Notes under the pieces: model-generated
Databases searched by the model: none
Told to the model about the DNA's origin: nothing
Seen by the model: only the letters and a program-made list of their open reading frames with translations
Shown here: positions 1-5,560 of the stretch, in pieces
Layout: every line of letters begins with the position of its first letter
Position numbering within the stretch: the stretch's first letter is position 1
Assembly (NCBI GenBank): GCA_002314465.1
Contig: DCGA01000033.1
Span: 11,901 to 18,656, forward strand
Direction of reading: 5' to 3'
DNA length: 6,756 nucleotides
Source: a bacterium UBA1790
Lineage (GTDB): Bacteria > Bacteroidota > Bacteroidia > Bacteroidales > Muribaculaceae
Program-made: the position numbers and the translations under genes

Positions 1-176
1 ATGCCCCATGCCTCATTGTCACTTCCGTTACCGGTGACGATGTTCCACACGTCTGCGGCAGGGATATCTACCGAACCCACCAGTGTGCACGCGGCAACCA
101 GTGCCAGCAATGCTAATGTAAGCACTGCCATCACCACCACGGTGCGCGTTATATTGTGTGAAGTACTTACTTGCAT
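1..176 (-). CDS. FecCD/BtuC-type ABC transporter permease, N-terminal fragment
   Basis: Inner-membrane permease subunit of an importer for iron-siderophore, haem or vitamin B12-like substrates, cut by the window edge so only the first 58 residues are present. Translation from the ATG at 176 gives MQVSTSHNITRTVVVMAVLT, then a continuous hydrophobic stretch (about residues 12-34) that would be the first membrane helix. It continues into VGSVDIPAADVWNIVTG (residues 33-49), which matches the typical FecCD N-terminus, where helix 1 is followed by a G-S-V-x-I-P segment. The frame is open to base 1. The gene starts inside the end of the binding-protein gene: the ten bases ATGCAAGTAA hold both the permease start and the upstream stop, so translation is probably coupled. 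The ATPase gene would be expected further downstream, outside the window. Family assignment is fairly secure; the substrate is not shown. Confidence 0.85.
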   Translation of the reverse strand, partial: MQVSTSHNITRTVVVMAVLTLALLALVAACTLVGSVDIPAADVWNIVTGNGSDNEAWG

Positions 177-1264
177 GGAGCGAAGAATATCAGTTGGTCA
201 TTTTTGTTGTCAAAGATGTTGCAGTAATCCTGCAGCAGCAGTTCGGGGTGGAACGGGAAACGTTCGAAAAGGCGGGTTGCATTGGTGTCGCATGTATAGA
301 CCTTGCGGTTCTTGAACGCGTCAAACTTATCGTTAAGGCTGTAAGCGCCTTTCAGATCGTCGTATGTGTTGATGTTGAATGATTTAACCAACCATATATC
401 AGCGTCCTTGGCGACTGCAAGCACCTGATTGAAATCGAGGCTCAGCGAACCGCTGTGCTCGTCATCGCCCCAGGGATAAACGCCTCCTGCATCTTGAATC
501 ACCTGTGCCATGTAACTCTTGCCTCCCGGTACATTCCATATACCGCTTATTACGGTCTCGGTAAGTACCTTGGGATGGTTCTTGCCCTGTGCTGCACGCT
601 CTTGCTTGAGTGTGTTGTAGGCTTCGGTAACGGCATTGTAAATACTGTCGGCCTCGCGTTCTTTGCCCACAAGTGCGCCGTAGAACTTAATCCACTCGGC
701 GCGGCCCAGCGGAGTCTGCTCCATGTAGTCGGCACATTCGACGATGGGAATGTTGAGTGTGGTAAGTTGACCGTAGTTGCAGTCCTGGTAGGGAGAGAGT
801 AGGATGCCGTCGGGGCGCATCTCAATCACTTTCTCGATGGTGGGAGCCATGCTCGAGCCGCAGTCGGTAACCTTGCCGGTCTTGAGTCCTTCAAGCACGA
901 GACTATCGGTGAAATACTGCGCGTCGACGATACCCTTAACGGCCTCGGGACGACCGAGTTCAGTCATCAGTCCCGTGTGTACCGCCGAGTATACGAGAGC
1001 ATTGCTGAGCGGTGTGCGCACCACGGTGCCCTCGGGTAGCGAGTCGGGCAGGGTAGAGGCGGCGGGAACCAGCACATAACGGTGCAGAGTACCCTCACCC
1101 CACGGATTGGCAATGGTGGCCACGGTGTAACCTTCGTGCTGTTCCATAGTGAGCAGTTTTGCCTCGGTGATGATGTTGTTGCCATCGGTGCCGGTCTCGT
1201 TTTCTTGAACCGAGCACGATACCGCCAGCACCGCCAGCATGATGATGTATAAAAACTTTTTCAC
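167..1264 (-). CDS. ABC transporter substrate-binding lipoprotein (FecB/BtuF/TroA-like)
   Basis: Captures substrate in the periplasm and delivers it to the FecCD-type permease encoded immediately downstream (10-base overlap). The 365-residue product starts at a GTG. That start is preferred because it gives a proper signal peptide (MKKFLYIIMLAVLAVSC) with the lipid cysteine at C17; the next in-frame Met (residue 9) would destroy it. A purine-rich AAAGAAG lies about 10 bases upstream. Two lobes of the PF01497 type can be seen. The N-lobe has VVRTPLSNALVYSAVHTGLM (81-100) and GSSMAPTIEKVIEMRPDGILL (from 136), with E144 at the place of the permease-docking Glu in BtuF-like proteins. The C-lobe has GGKSYMAQVIQDAGG (257-271) and ends with DTNATRLFERFPFHPELLLQ (336-355), a signature common in Bacteroidales members. 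At the second docking position I read N279 (LDFNQVL) rather than Glu. The family is clear; the substrate (iron chelate, haem or corrinoid) cannot be told from sequence. The gene has its own promoter just upstream. Confidence 0.9.
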   Translation of the reverse strand: MKKFLYIIMLAVLAVSCSVQENETGTDGNNIITEAKLLTMEQHEGYTVATIANPWGEGTLHRYVLVPAASTLPDSLPEGTVVRTPLSNALVYSAVHTGLMTELGRPEAVKGIVDAQYFTDSLVLEGLKTGKVTDCGSSMAPTIEKVIEMRPDGILLSPYQDCNYGQLTTLNIPIVECADYMEQTPLGRAEWIKFYGALVGKEREADSIYNAVTEAYNTLKQERAAQGKNHPKVLTETVISGIWNVPGGKSYMAQVIQDAGGVYPWGDDEHSGSLSLDFNQVLAVAKDADIWLVKSFNINTYDDLKGAYSLNDKFDAFKNRKVYTCDTNATRLFERFPFHPELLLQDYCNIFDNKNDQLIFFAPCK

Positions 1265-1286
1265 AGCGAATCTTCTTTAGAGATTA

Positions 1287-1294
1287 CAAAGTTA
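1287..1294 (-). promoter_or_regulatory. -7 promoter box of the importer operon
   Basis: TAACTTTG on the minus strand is a perfect match to the Bacteroidetes -7 consensus TAnnTTTG. It lies 22 bases before the GTG start of the binding-protein gene, so the leader would be only about 15-20 bases, too short for a riboswitch. No good TTTG -33 box is seen about 20 bases further upstream. The box sits just after the terminator of the preceding gene, so the importer is probably its own transcription unit. Confidence 0.6.
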
Positions 1295-1328
1295 CTAATT
1301 ATTCCCAACATCGTACACCATTGGGCGT

Positions 1329-1370
1329 AAAAAAACAATCTGCACCCCATTGTCAGCGAGAGCAGATTGT
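1329..1370 (-). terminator. Intrinsic terminator after the small lipoprotein gene
   Basis: On the minus strand, ACAATCTGC (1370-1362) pairs perfectly with GCAGATTGT (1343-1335) across an 18-base loop. The hairpin runs directly into seven T residues (1335-1329). It begins 6 bases after the TAA of the small lipoprotein gene. The long loop is a little unusual, but the 9-bp stem plus T-run is convincing. It separates this gene from the downstream importer promoter. Confidence 0.85.
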
Positions 1371-1376
1371 GATATG

Positions 1377-1871
1377 TTATTTTGTGAAGTCGAAAGTTGA
1401 CCCTGTGTGGCGTACTCCGTCAAGATAGTATTTGGTGTGGGTAATTCCTTTCTTTTTAAGAGTGAAAGAGATGATGTTGCTGGTTCCGTCGGGCCAGTTA
1501 ATGTGCACTTCCTCATTATTCCACGTTTTGTCGCCTGCCCATTCACCGATTGATATATAATATACGGTTTTGCCGGCATCGGTATAATATCGTAGTTCGG
1601 CACCCTTATAGAGTGCGAGTAATGCGTCAGTCTTTATTTTACCTTTCACGTCGCTGAAAGGATTTTTCACCTGACTGGTTTCTCCATCATAAGTTACTGT
1701 AATACCGTCAATGATGTTTTTCTCGTAGTTGGGGTCAAGCAGGTTGTTTCCATTTGTGTCTGTAACAGTCACATAAATGGATACAGGGTAATAGTCCTGG
1801 AAAATATCGTCGTCACACGAGAACGTGGTCATTGCCAGTAATGCCACTAATAAGTTCAGAGCCTTTTTCAT
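1377..1871 (-). CDS. Small putative surface lipoprotein, function unknown
   Basis: A 164-residue protein with a lipoprotein signal peptide (MKKALNLLVALLAMTTFSC, lipid cysteine C19) followed at once by D20-D21-D22. An acidic run right after the cysteine resembles the lipoprotein export signal that sends Bacteroidetes lipoproteins to the outer face of the outer membrane, so surface exposure is inferred. The mature part has no membrane segment and looks beta-rich. It contains VSIYVTVTDTNGNNLLDP (30-47), a YYISIGEW strand (104-111) and EEVHINWPDGTSNIISFTLK (120-139), then a charged KYYLDG segment (147-152). The layout, with an early 'D-x-N-G-N-x-L-L-D-P' turn and a late 'I-N-W-x-D-G-T' strand, resembles small lipoproteins of unknown role that I recall from Bacteroides-type genomes; I cannot name the family. 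GC is about 42% by hand count over 480 bases, clearly below its neighbours. It has its own -7 box and a strong terminator, so it is probably transcribed alone. The existence of the gene is well supported; the function is not known. Confidence 0.8.
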   Translation of the reverse strand: MKKALNLLVALLAMTTFSCDDDIFQDYYPVSIYVTVTDTNGNNLLDPNYEKNIIDGITVTYDGETSQVKNPFSDVKGKIKTDALLALYKGAELRYYTDAGKTVYYISIGEWAGDKTWNNEEVHINWPDGTSNIISFTLKKKGITHTKYYLDGVRHTGSTFDFTK

Positions 1872-1903
1872 AACAGTTGTTACGGGATTATGTGGTTTTG
1901 CTG

Positions 1904-1911
1904 CAAAATTA
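1904..1911 (-). promoter_or_regulatory. -7 promoter box of the small lipoprotein gene
   Basis: TAATTTTG on the minus strand fits TAnnTTTG exactly and lies 32 bases before the ATG at 1871. The expected -33 position, about 20 bases upstream, falls in a T8 tract. The only exact TTTG nearby (at the T8/G6 junction) leaves a spacer of just 13 bases, shorter than the usual 19-21. Confidence 0.5.
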
Positions 1912-1921
1912 GGCTTTTTCC

Positions 1922-1943
1922 CCCCAAAAAAAAGATTTTGGGG
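1922..1943. repeat. Inverted repeat (8-bp stem) between the two lipoprotein genes
   Basis: CCCCAAAA (1922-1929) and TTTTGGGG (1936-1943) form a perfect 8-bp stem with a 6-base loop. It starts 27 bases past the stop of the NigD-like gene, where a terminator would be expected, but no T-run follows it on the minus strand (GGAAAAAG follows). It may be a weak terminator. It also overlaps the region where the -33 box of the next gene should lie. Confidence 0.4.
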
Positions 1944-1969
1944 ATAAATAATATACTGACGGGGTATGT

Positions 1970-2734
1970 TTACTCGCCGGGAGCCTTGAAATCGCGCCCC
2001 GGCATGGTGAAGGTTGTGATTACCTTACCCTTGACGCGTATTTCAACCGTTACATTGTCGCACTTGCCATATTGCTCGGCAAGTGGGGCGAGTGAGAAGC
2101 AATCGGTCTCGCTCTTGTAACGGATAACATCGTATCCGTCCATCTCGGTGCGGTTGTATAAAATGCGCAGAGCAAGTACATCACTGCTGCAATGGCTCGG
2201 GTCGACTACTGCATAGACTTTGACCGGGAGTTCTCCTTCGTTGGAAATAAGATAGCCATACTGGCCTACTACAGTGATATATCCGTGTGCCCCGTGCACA
2301 AGGATGTCGGATGTCTCGATGCAGTGGTCGGGACTTGTGATACCGTTCTCTTGGGCTTCGGTGCTACTCATCACATCGTAGGTTGCAAGTGCTGTGGCGT
2401 GCTTGATGGTCGCGCCTTCCACAAGAATGGTGTCGACCTTGTTGCCCGAGAGTCGGTTGGTGTCGAACGACTGCGGCAGTTGGAAGACAGCATAGAGTCT
2501 ACGTGTGCCCGATTCCACTATCTGGGTAAGCGAGGGCAGCGACTGCATCTTAAACTTGAGATAGGGCTTGCCTCCGTCGCAGTGAAGCGTGTAGCCATCG
2601 GTGCCATCGCCCTCAATGGTGCAATAGTCAATGTAGTAACTGGGACTATCACCGGGTTCGGGTGTATTGTTGTCGCTACAAGATGCCATGAACAAGAGTA
2701 GCATGGCAAACAGGAATGTAATTTTCTTTGTCAT
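1970..2734 (-). CDS. NigD-like lipoprotein
   Basis: A 254-residue lipoprotein, close to the usual length of NigD-like proteins, a Bacteroidales family whose biochemical role is unclear. The signal peptide MTKKITFLFAMLLLFMASC puts the lipid cysteine at C19, followed by S-D-N-N, a mildly acidic tail compatible with outer-membrane or surface placement. Residues 33-90 (YYIDYCTIEGDGTDGYTLHC, then LPSLTQ and RRLYAVFQL) fit the small N-terminal OB-like domain. Residues 165-240 (GELPVKVYAVVDPSHCSSDV, LALRILYNRTE, VTVEIRVKGK) fit the C-terminal beta-sandwich, in which a D-x-L-x-L-R-x-x-Y-N strand is characteristic. Six cysteines remain after lipidation (38, 52, 138, 182, 212, 225), more than I would expect, so disulphides are possible. 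It starts at the ATG at 2734 behind its own promoter and is divergent from nagA. Assignment is by pattern memory, not by search; a generic hypothetical lipoprotein is the alternative. Confidence 0.7.
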   Translation of the reverse strand: MTKKITFLFAMLLLFMASCSDNNTPEPGDSPSYYIDYCTIEGDGTDGYTLHCDGGKPYLKFKMQSLPSLTQIVESGTRRLYAVFQLPQSFDTNRLSGNKVDTILVEGATIKHATALATYDVMSSTEAQENGITSPDHCIETSDILVHGAHGYITVVGQYGYLISNEGELPVKVYAVVDPSHCSSDVLALRILYNRTEMDGYDVIRYKSETDCFSLAPLAEQYGKCDNVTVEIRVKGKVITTFTMPGRDFKAPGE

Positions 2735-2751
2735 AATGTATATTTTCGATG

Positions 2752-2783
2752 CAAAGATAGCGTTTTTTGCGTGTTGTTGCAGA
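2752..2783 (-). promoter_or_regulatory. Promoter of the NigD-like gene
   Basis: On the minus strand TATCTTTG (2759-2752) matches TAnnTTTG exactly, 17 bases before the ATG at 2734. TCTG (2783-2780), one base off TTTG, sits 20 bases upstream, the usual -33 distance. The leader is therefore very short, about 10-15 bases. Confidence 0.65.
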
Positions 2784-2832
2784 ATTAATTTCTAAATTTT
2801 TGTAAATAACACATAATTTATATGTAATAAAC

Positions 2833-2863
2833 TTTGCAGATTAAAAATAAAGGTGTAAATTTG
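2833..2863 (+). promoter_or_regulatory. Promoter of nagA
   Basis: TTTG (2833-2836), a 19-base spacer, then TAAATTTG (2856-2863): a perfect match to both boxes of the primary Bacteroidetes promoter at the expected spacing. Transcription should begin near 2868-2870, leaving a leader of about 30 bases before the ATG at 2899. The leader has no Shine-Dalgarno sequence, as is common in this phylum. Confidence 0.75.
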
Positions 2864-2898
2864 CATCGGATAAATAGTACATTTCAACCTCTAATTTA

Positions 2899-4047
2899 AT
2901 GTTAACCCAAATATTTAATGGTCACATCCTTACACCTCAAGGATGGATTGACGGCGGCTCTATAGTGACTGAAAACGGCCGCATTGTCGAGGTAAAAAAA
3001 GATAGCAATCTTATCGAAGGCGCCGAGCATGTCGATGCCGAGGGTTCACACGTAATCCCCGGTGGTATTGAAATGCATGTTCATGGCGGTGGCGGCAGCG
3101 ACTTCATGGAAGGAACCCGTGAAGCATTTGTTAATGCAGCCCACACCCACCTTGTGCACGGCACTACAGCGATTTTCCCCACATTGTCATCATCAACCCT
3201 TCCCATGATTGAGGCAGCCTGCGAGACTTGCAGCTCACTCATGAAGGAGAAGGACACAACCATCATGGGCTTGCACCTCGAAGGACCTTACTTCAACCTG
3301 AAGAAAGCCGGTGCACAGATGCCCGAGATTATACGCGAACCCGACGAGAAGGAATACCGCCACATCGTGGAGGACTATGACTGCATGCGTCGCTGGGACG
3401 TTGCTCCCGAGATTCCCGGTGCAGTGGAGATGGGCCGTTACCTTGCCCAGAAGGGCATCGTTGCTGCCATTGGCCACACTGCTGCCGAGTATGAGCACGT
3501 AGAGGCTGCCTACAAGGCCGGTTACAGCCTTGCAACCCACTTCTACAATGCTATGACCGGTTTCCATAACGTGCGCGAATACAAGCACGCCGGTACTGTA
3601 GAGAGCGTTTACCTGATGGAGAACATGGATGTTGAGGTAATTGCCGACGGCATTCACGTACCCGCACCCATCCTGCGACTGGTGTACCAGTGCAAGGGCG
3701 TGGAGCGCACAGCACTCATCGCCGATGCGCTTGCGGTTACCGCTTGTGAGAACGCTCAGGCGTTTGATCCTCGCGTTATCATCGAGGACGGCGTGTGCAA
3801 GTTGAGCGACCGCTCGGCTCTCGCAGGTAGCGTGGCAACAATGGACCGCCTCATCCGCACCATGGCGATTACAGCAGGTATCCCCCTGGCCGACGTCTCG
3901 CGCATGGCAAGTGAGACTCCCGCCCGCATCATGGGTATCCTCGACCGTAAGGGTACGCTCGAGAAGGGTAAGGATGCCGATATCCTGCTTATGGACGCCG
4001 ACCTTAATCTTAAGGCCGTTTACTCAATGGGCAAACTCGTAAAATAA
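2899..4047 (+). CDS. nagA: N-acetylglucosamine-6-phosphate deacetylase
   Basis: Cytoplasmic enzyme that hydrolyses N-acetylglucosamine-6-phosphate to glucosamine-6-phosphate and acetate, used in breakdown of GlcNAc and recycling of cell-wall amino sugars. The 382-residue length is normal for NagA. The amidohydrolase metal and catalytic residues are all visible: H60-V-H62-G, the E of HLEGP (E128), H193 in AIGHT, H214 in ATHFYNAMT, H253 in ADGIHV and the catalytic Asp D276 in IADAL. The N-terminal H-x-H pair is of the kind found in the Bacillus enzyme, which can bind two metals; the E. coli enzyme lacks it. The C-terminal GSVATMDR (310-317), ASETPARIMG (337-346) and KGTLEKGKDADILLMD (351-366) segments are standard. 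The start is the ATG 36 bases after the -7 box. No nagB, kinase or sugar transporter is adjacent, so the gene is a single-gene unit between a divergent lipoprotein gene and a convergent operon. Confidence 0.96.
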   Translation: MLTQIFNGHILTPQGWIDGGSIVTENGRIVEVKKDSNLIEGAEHVDAEGSHVIPGGIEMHVHGGGGSDFMEGTREAFVNAAHTHLVHGTTAIFPTLSSSTLPMIEAACETCSSLMKEKDTTIMGLHLEGPYFNLKKAGAQMPEIIREPDEKEYRHIVEDYDCMRRWDVAPEIPGAVEMGRYLAQKGIVAAIGHTAAEYEHVEAAYKAGYSLATHFYNAMTGFHNVREYKHAGTVESVYLMENMDVEVIADGIHVPAPILRLVYQCKGVERTALIADALAVTACENAQAFDPRVIIEDGVCKLSDRSALAGSVATMDRLIRTMAITAGIPLADVSRMASETPARIMGILDRKGTLEKGKDADILLMDADLNLKAVYSMGKLVK

Positions 4048-4069
4048 GAGTTATCTCGCATAAAAATAT

Positions 4070-4108
4070 AGCACTGCTCCCGTAACGGGGGCAGTGCTTT
4101 TTTCTTTT
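4070..4108. terminator. Strong hairpin terminator shared by nagA and the flippase operon
   Basis: AGCACTGCTCCCG (4070-4082) pairs with CGGGGGCAGTGCT (4086-4098) over 13 positions with one T-G wobble and a 3-base TAA loop. On the plus strand it is followed by TTTTTTCTTTT, an excellent U-tract for nagA, whose stop is 22 bases before the stem. Read on the minus strand, the same stem is followed by ATATTTTTA, a usable though poorer U-tract for the flippase gene ending at 4127. It therefore probably works in both directions between the convergent units. Confidence 0.92.
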
Positions 4109-4126
4109 GATAAGGTTGTGTCGGGT

Positions 4127-5560
4127 TTAGCGTTTCCACTGCTTGACGAGCAGGTAACCGCTTGCCGTGGTGCTCATGAGTGCCACCGCGATGGCGGGGA
4201 TGAGATAGCCGTGCTCGGCGGCGACAACAACGGCGAGAGTCATCACTACAGCCCACAGGAGTGATACTGCACACATGCGCGCAAGACTCAAGCGATAGTA
4301 GGCGAAGTAGACAACGGCGATGATGACCGTGTAGAGCACATACCATGCGGTGAATGCCCATCCCAGGCCCACGAGTCCCCACATCTGGTAGAAGAGGATG
4401 TTGAGCACAAGCCCCGAGACGGCGCTGAGCGTCTCGGTGATGAGATACACCTTGCCCGATCCCTTTGCAAGGATTACAAATGCCATGCTCCACGACACCG
4501 CGCGGAAGATGATGCCCATCATTCCCCACGAGATAAAGGGCATAATGGCAAGGAAGTCCTTGCTGTAAAGGATGTGCACGATGGGCTCACGCAGCAGCAC
4601 GAATGCTGCGATAACGGGCACCATGACGAGCAATGCGATGTTGATTTCCTGTGAGACGAATGCGCGCAGTTTCATGCGGCTCTCGGCCACACGCGCCAGG
4701 CGGGGATAATACTCCATGCCCAGGGCTGTGAGGATGAGCCCGGTGTATTTGTTGATAAGTGTGTAGCCTGCCTGGTAAAGTCCCACCTCGCCGGTTCCGG
4801 CACGATGGTTGAGCCACGCGTTAAATATATATGTAGCAAGGATGGTCACGAAATTGCCTATGGTCATGAAGACTCCCAACTTGACAAACTCGCGCCCCAT
4901 GGTCACGGTCTCGCTGCGGCTCACCTTCACGGCGGGGTATTCCTTGTTGCGCAAGATGAGTGCAAAGGCTGCGTTGGCTACAGCGTAGGCTATAATTGAC
5001 GGCAGCACACTGTCCTCGCGCAGGAAGTAGAACAGCGGGATGGAAACGAGCAGGCCGCTCAAGGTTCCGAGCACGGTGATTCGTGCCAGTTTCTTGAGTT
5101 GGGCGAGTCCTTGGAACACGGCTTGTTCGCCATTGGTTACTGCCATGAGCAGCACTGCGACGCTCAGCGCCACGAAGCCCCAGATGTGGTCTTGCGAACC
5201 GAAAGTGATTTCGCTAAGCAACGGTGCAAGGGCAAGGGTGAGGGTAGCACCTCCCAGACCGAGCCACAGCGACCACTTGCGCACCACGGCAATGATGCGT
5301 GCAATGAGCGACTGGTCTTTCTGCTCGGCAGCCTGTGAGATGTCACGCACACTGCTGCTGCGTATTCCCAGATTGGTGGCGATGTTGAGCATCTCGAGGG
5401 CGTTGTTGAACAGGCCGAACAGACCCACGCCCACGGTGCCTATCCACATAGCGACGAGTTTGGTGCGGATAATGGAGCATAGGATGCCCATCATCTGGAC
5501 ACCACCGAAGATGCCCATTGCCTTCATCGTCAACTGTGATATGCCACCTTTCTTTGCCAT
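4127..5560 (-). CDS. Wzx-type polysaccharide flippase (O-antigen/lipid III translocase-like)
   Basis: Integral inner-membrane protein of the MOP superfamily (polysaccharide transporter branch), expected to flip an undecaprenyl-linked glycan to the periplasmic face. The 477 residues fit the family (about 420-500). Hydrophobic segments recur through the whole length, roughly at residues 13-30, 36-60, 95-117, 127-146, 157-178, 186-204, 226-249, 265-282, 308-332, 338-360, 363-384, 385-421, 429-447 and 449-470, consistent with 12-14 helices. The N-terminal IRTKLVAMWIGTVGVGLFGL (31-50) is the family's helix1-helix2 element, where a basic residue is followed by G-x-x-G-x-G-L-x-G-L. GLYQAGYTLINKYTGLILTA (260-279) is the conserved central region of WzxE-like members. 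The ATG overlaps the stop of the upstream acyltransferase gene by one base (TGATG), indicating coupled translation. The product ends in a basic cytoplasmic KQWKR. No glycosyltransferase or ligase is in view, so the cargo is unknown. Confidence 0.9.
   Translation of the reverse strand: MAKKGGISQLTMKAMGIFGGVQMMGILCSIIRTKLVAMWIGTVGVGLFGLFNNALEMLNIATNLGIRSSSVRDISQAAEQKDQSLIARIIAVVRKWSLWLGLGGATLTLALAPLLSEITFGSQDHIWGFVALSVAVLLMAVTNGEQAVFQGLAQLKKLARITVLGTLSGLLVSIPLFYFLREDSVLPSIIAYAVANAAFALILRNKEYPAVKVSRSETVTMGREFVKLGVFMTIGNFVTILATYIFNAWLNHRAGTGEVGLYQAGYTLINKYTGLILTALGMEYYPRLARVAESRMKLRAFVSQEINIALLVMVPVIAAFVLLREPIVHILYSKDFLAIMPFISWGMMGIIFRAVSWSMAFVILAKGSGKVYLITETLSAVSGLVLNILFYQMWGLVGLGWAFTAWYVLYTVIIAVVYFAYYRLSLARMCAVSLLWAVVMTLAVVVAAEHGYLIPAIAVALMSTTASGYLLVKQWKR

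Noticed and set aside
1304..1325. CCCAA/TTGGG inverted repeat upstream of the importer -7 box
   Set aside because: The arms are only 5 bases with a 12-base gap, which is likely by chance; it is not strong enough to call an operator.
1265..1376. Possible cobalamin riboswitch or Fur-type operator before the importer genes
   Set aside because: The gap is only about 112 bases and is taken up by a terminator and a promoter with a leader of under 25 bases. No B12-box-like element or convincing Fur palindrome was seen.
2192..2701. Open frame of 169 codons on the plus strand opposite the NigD-like gene
   Set aside because: It has no promoter or recognisable motif and is antisense to a gene with a lipoprotein signal and promoter.
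2791..2838. Alternative -7 boxes for nagA near TAAATTTTTG and AAACTTTG
   Set aside because: Both depart from TAnnTTTG in spacing or first base, while 2856-2863 matches exactly and has a correctly spaced -33 box.
3235..3657. Minus-strand open frame of 140 codons inside nagA
   Set aside because: Complete NagA active-site residues are encoded on the plus strand across this region; the antisense frame has no supporting signals.
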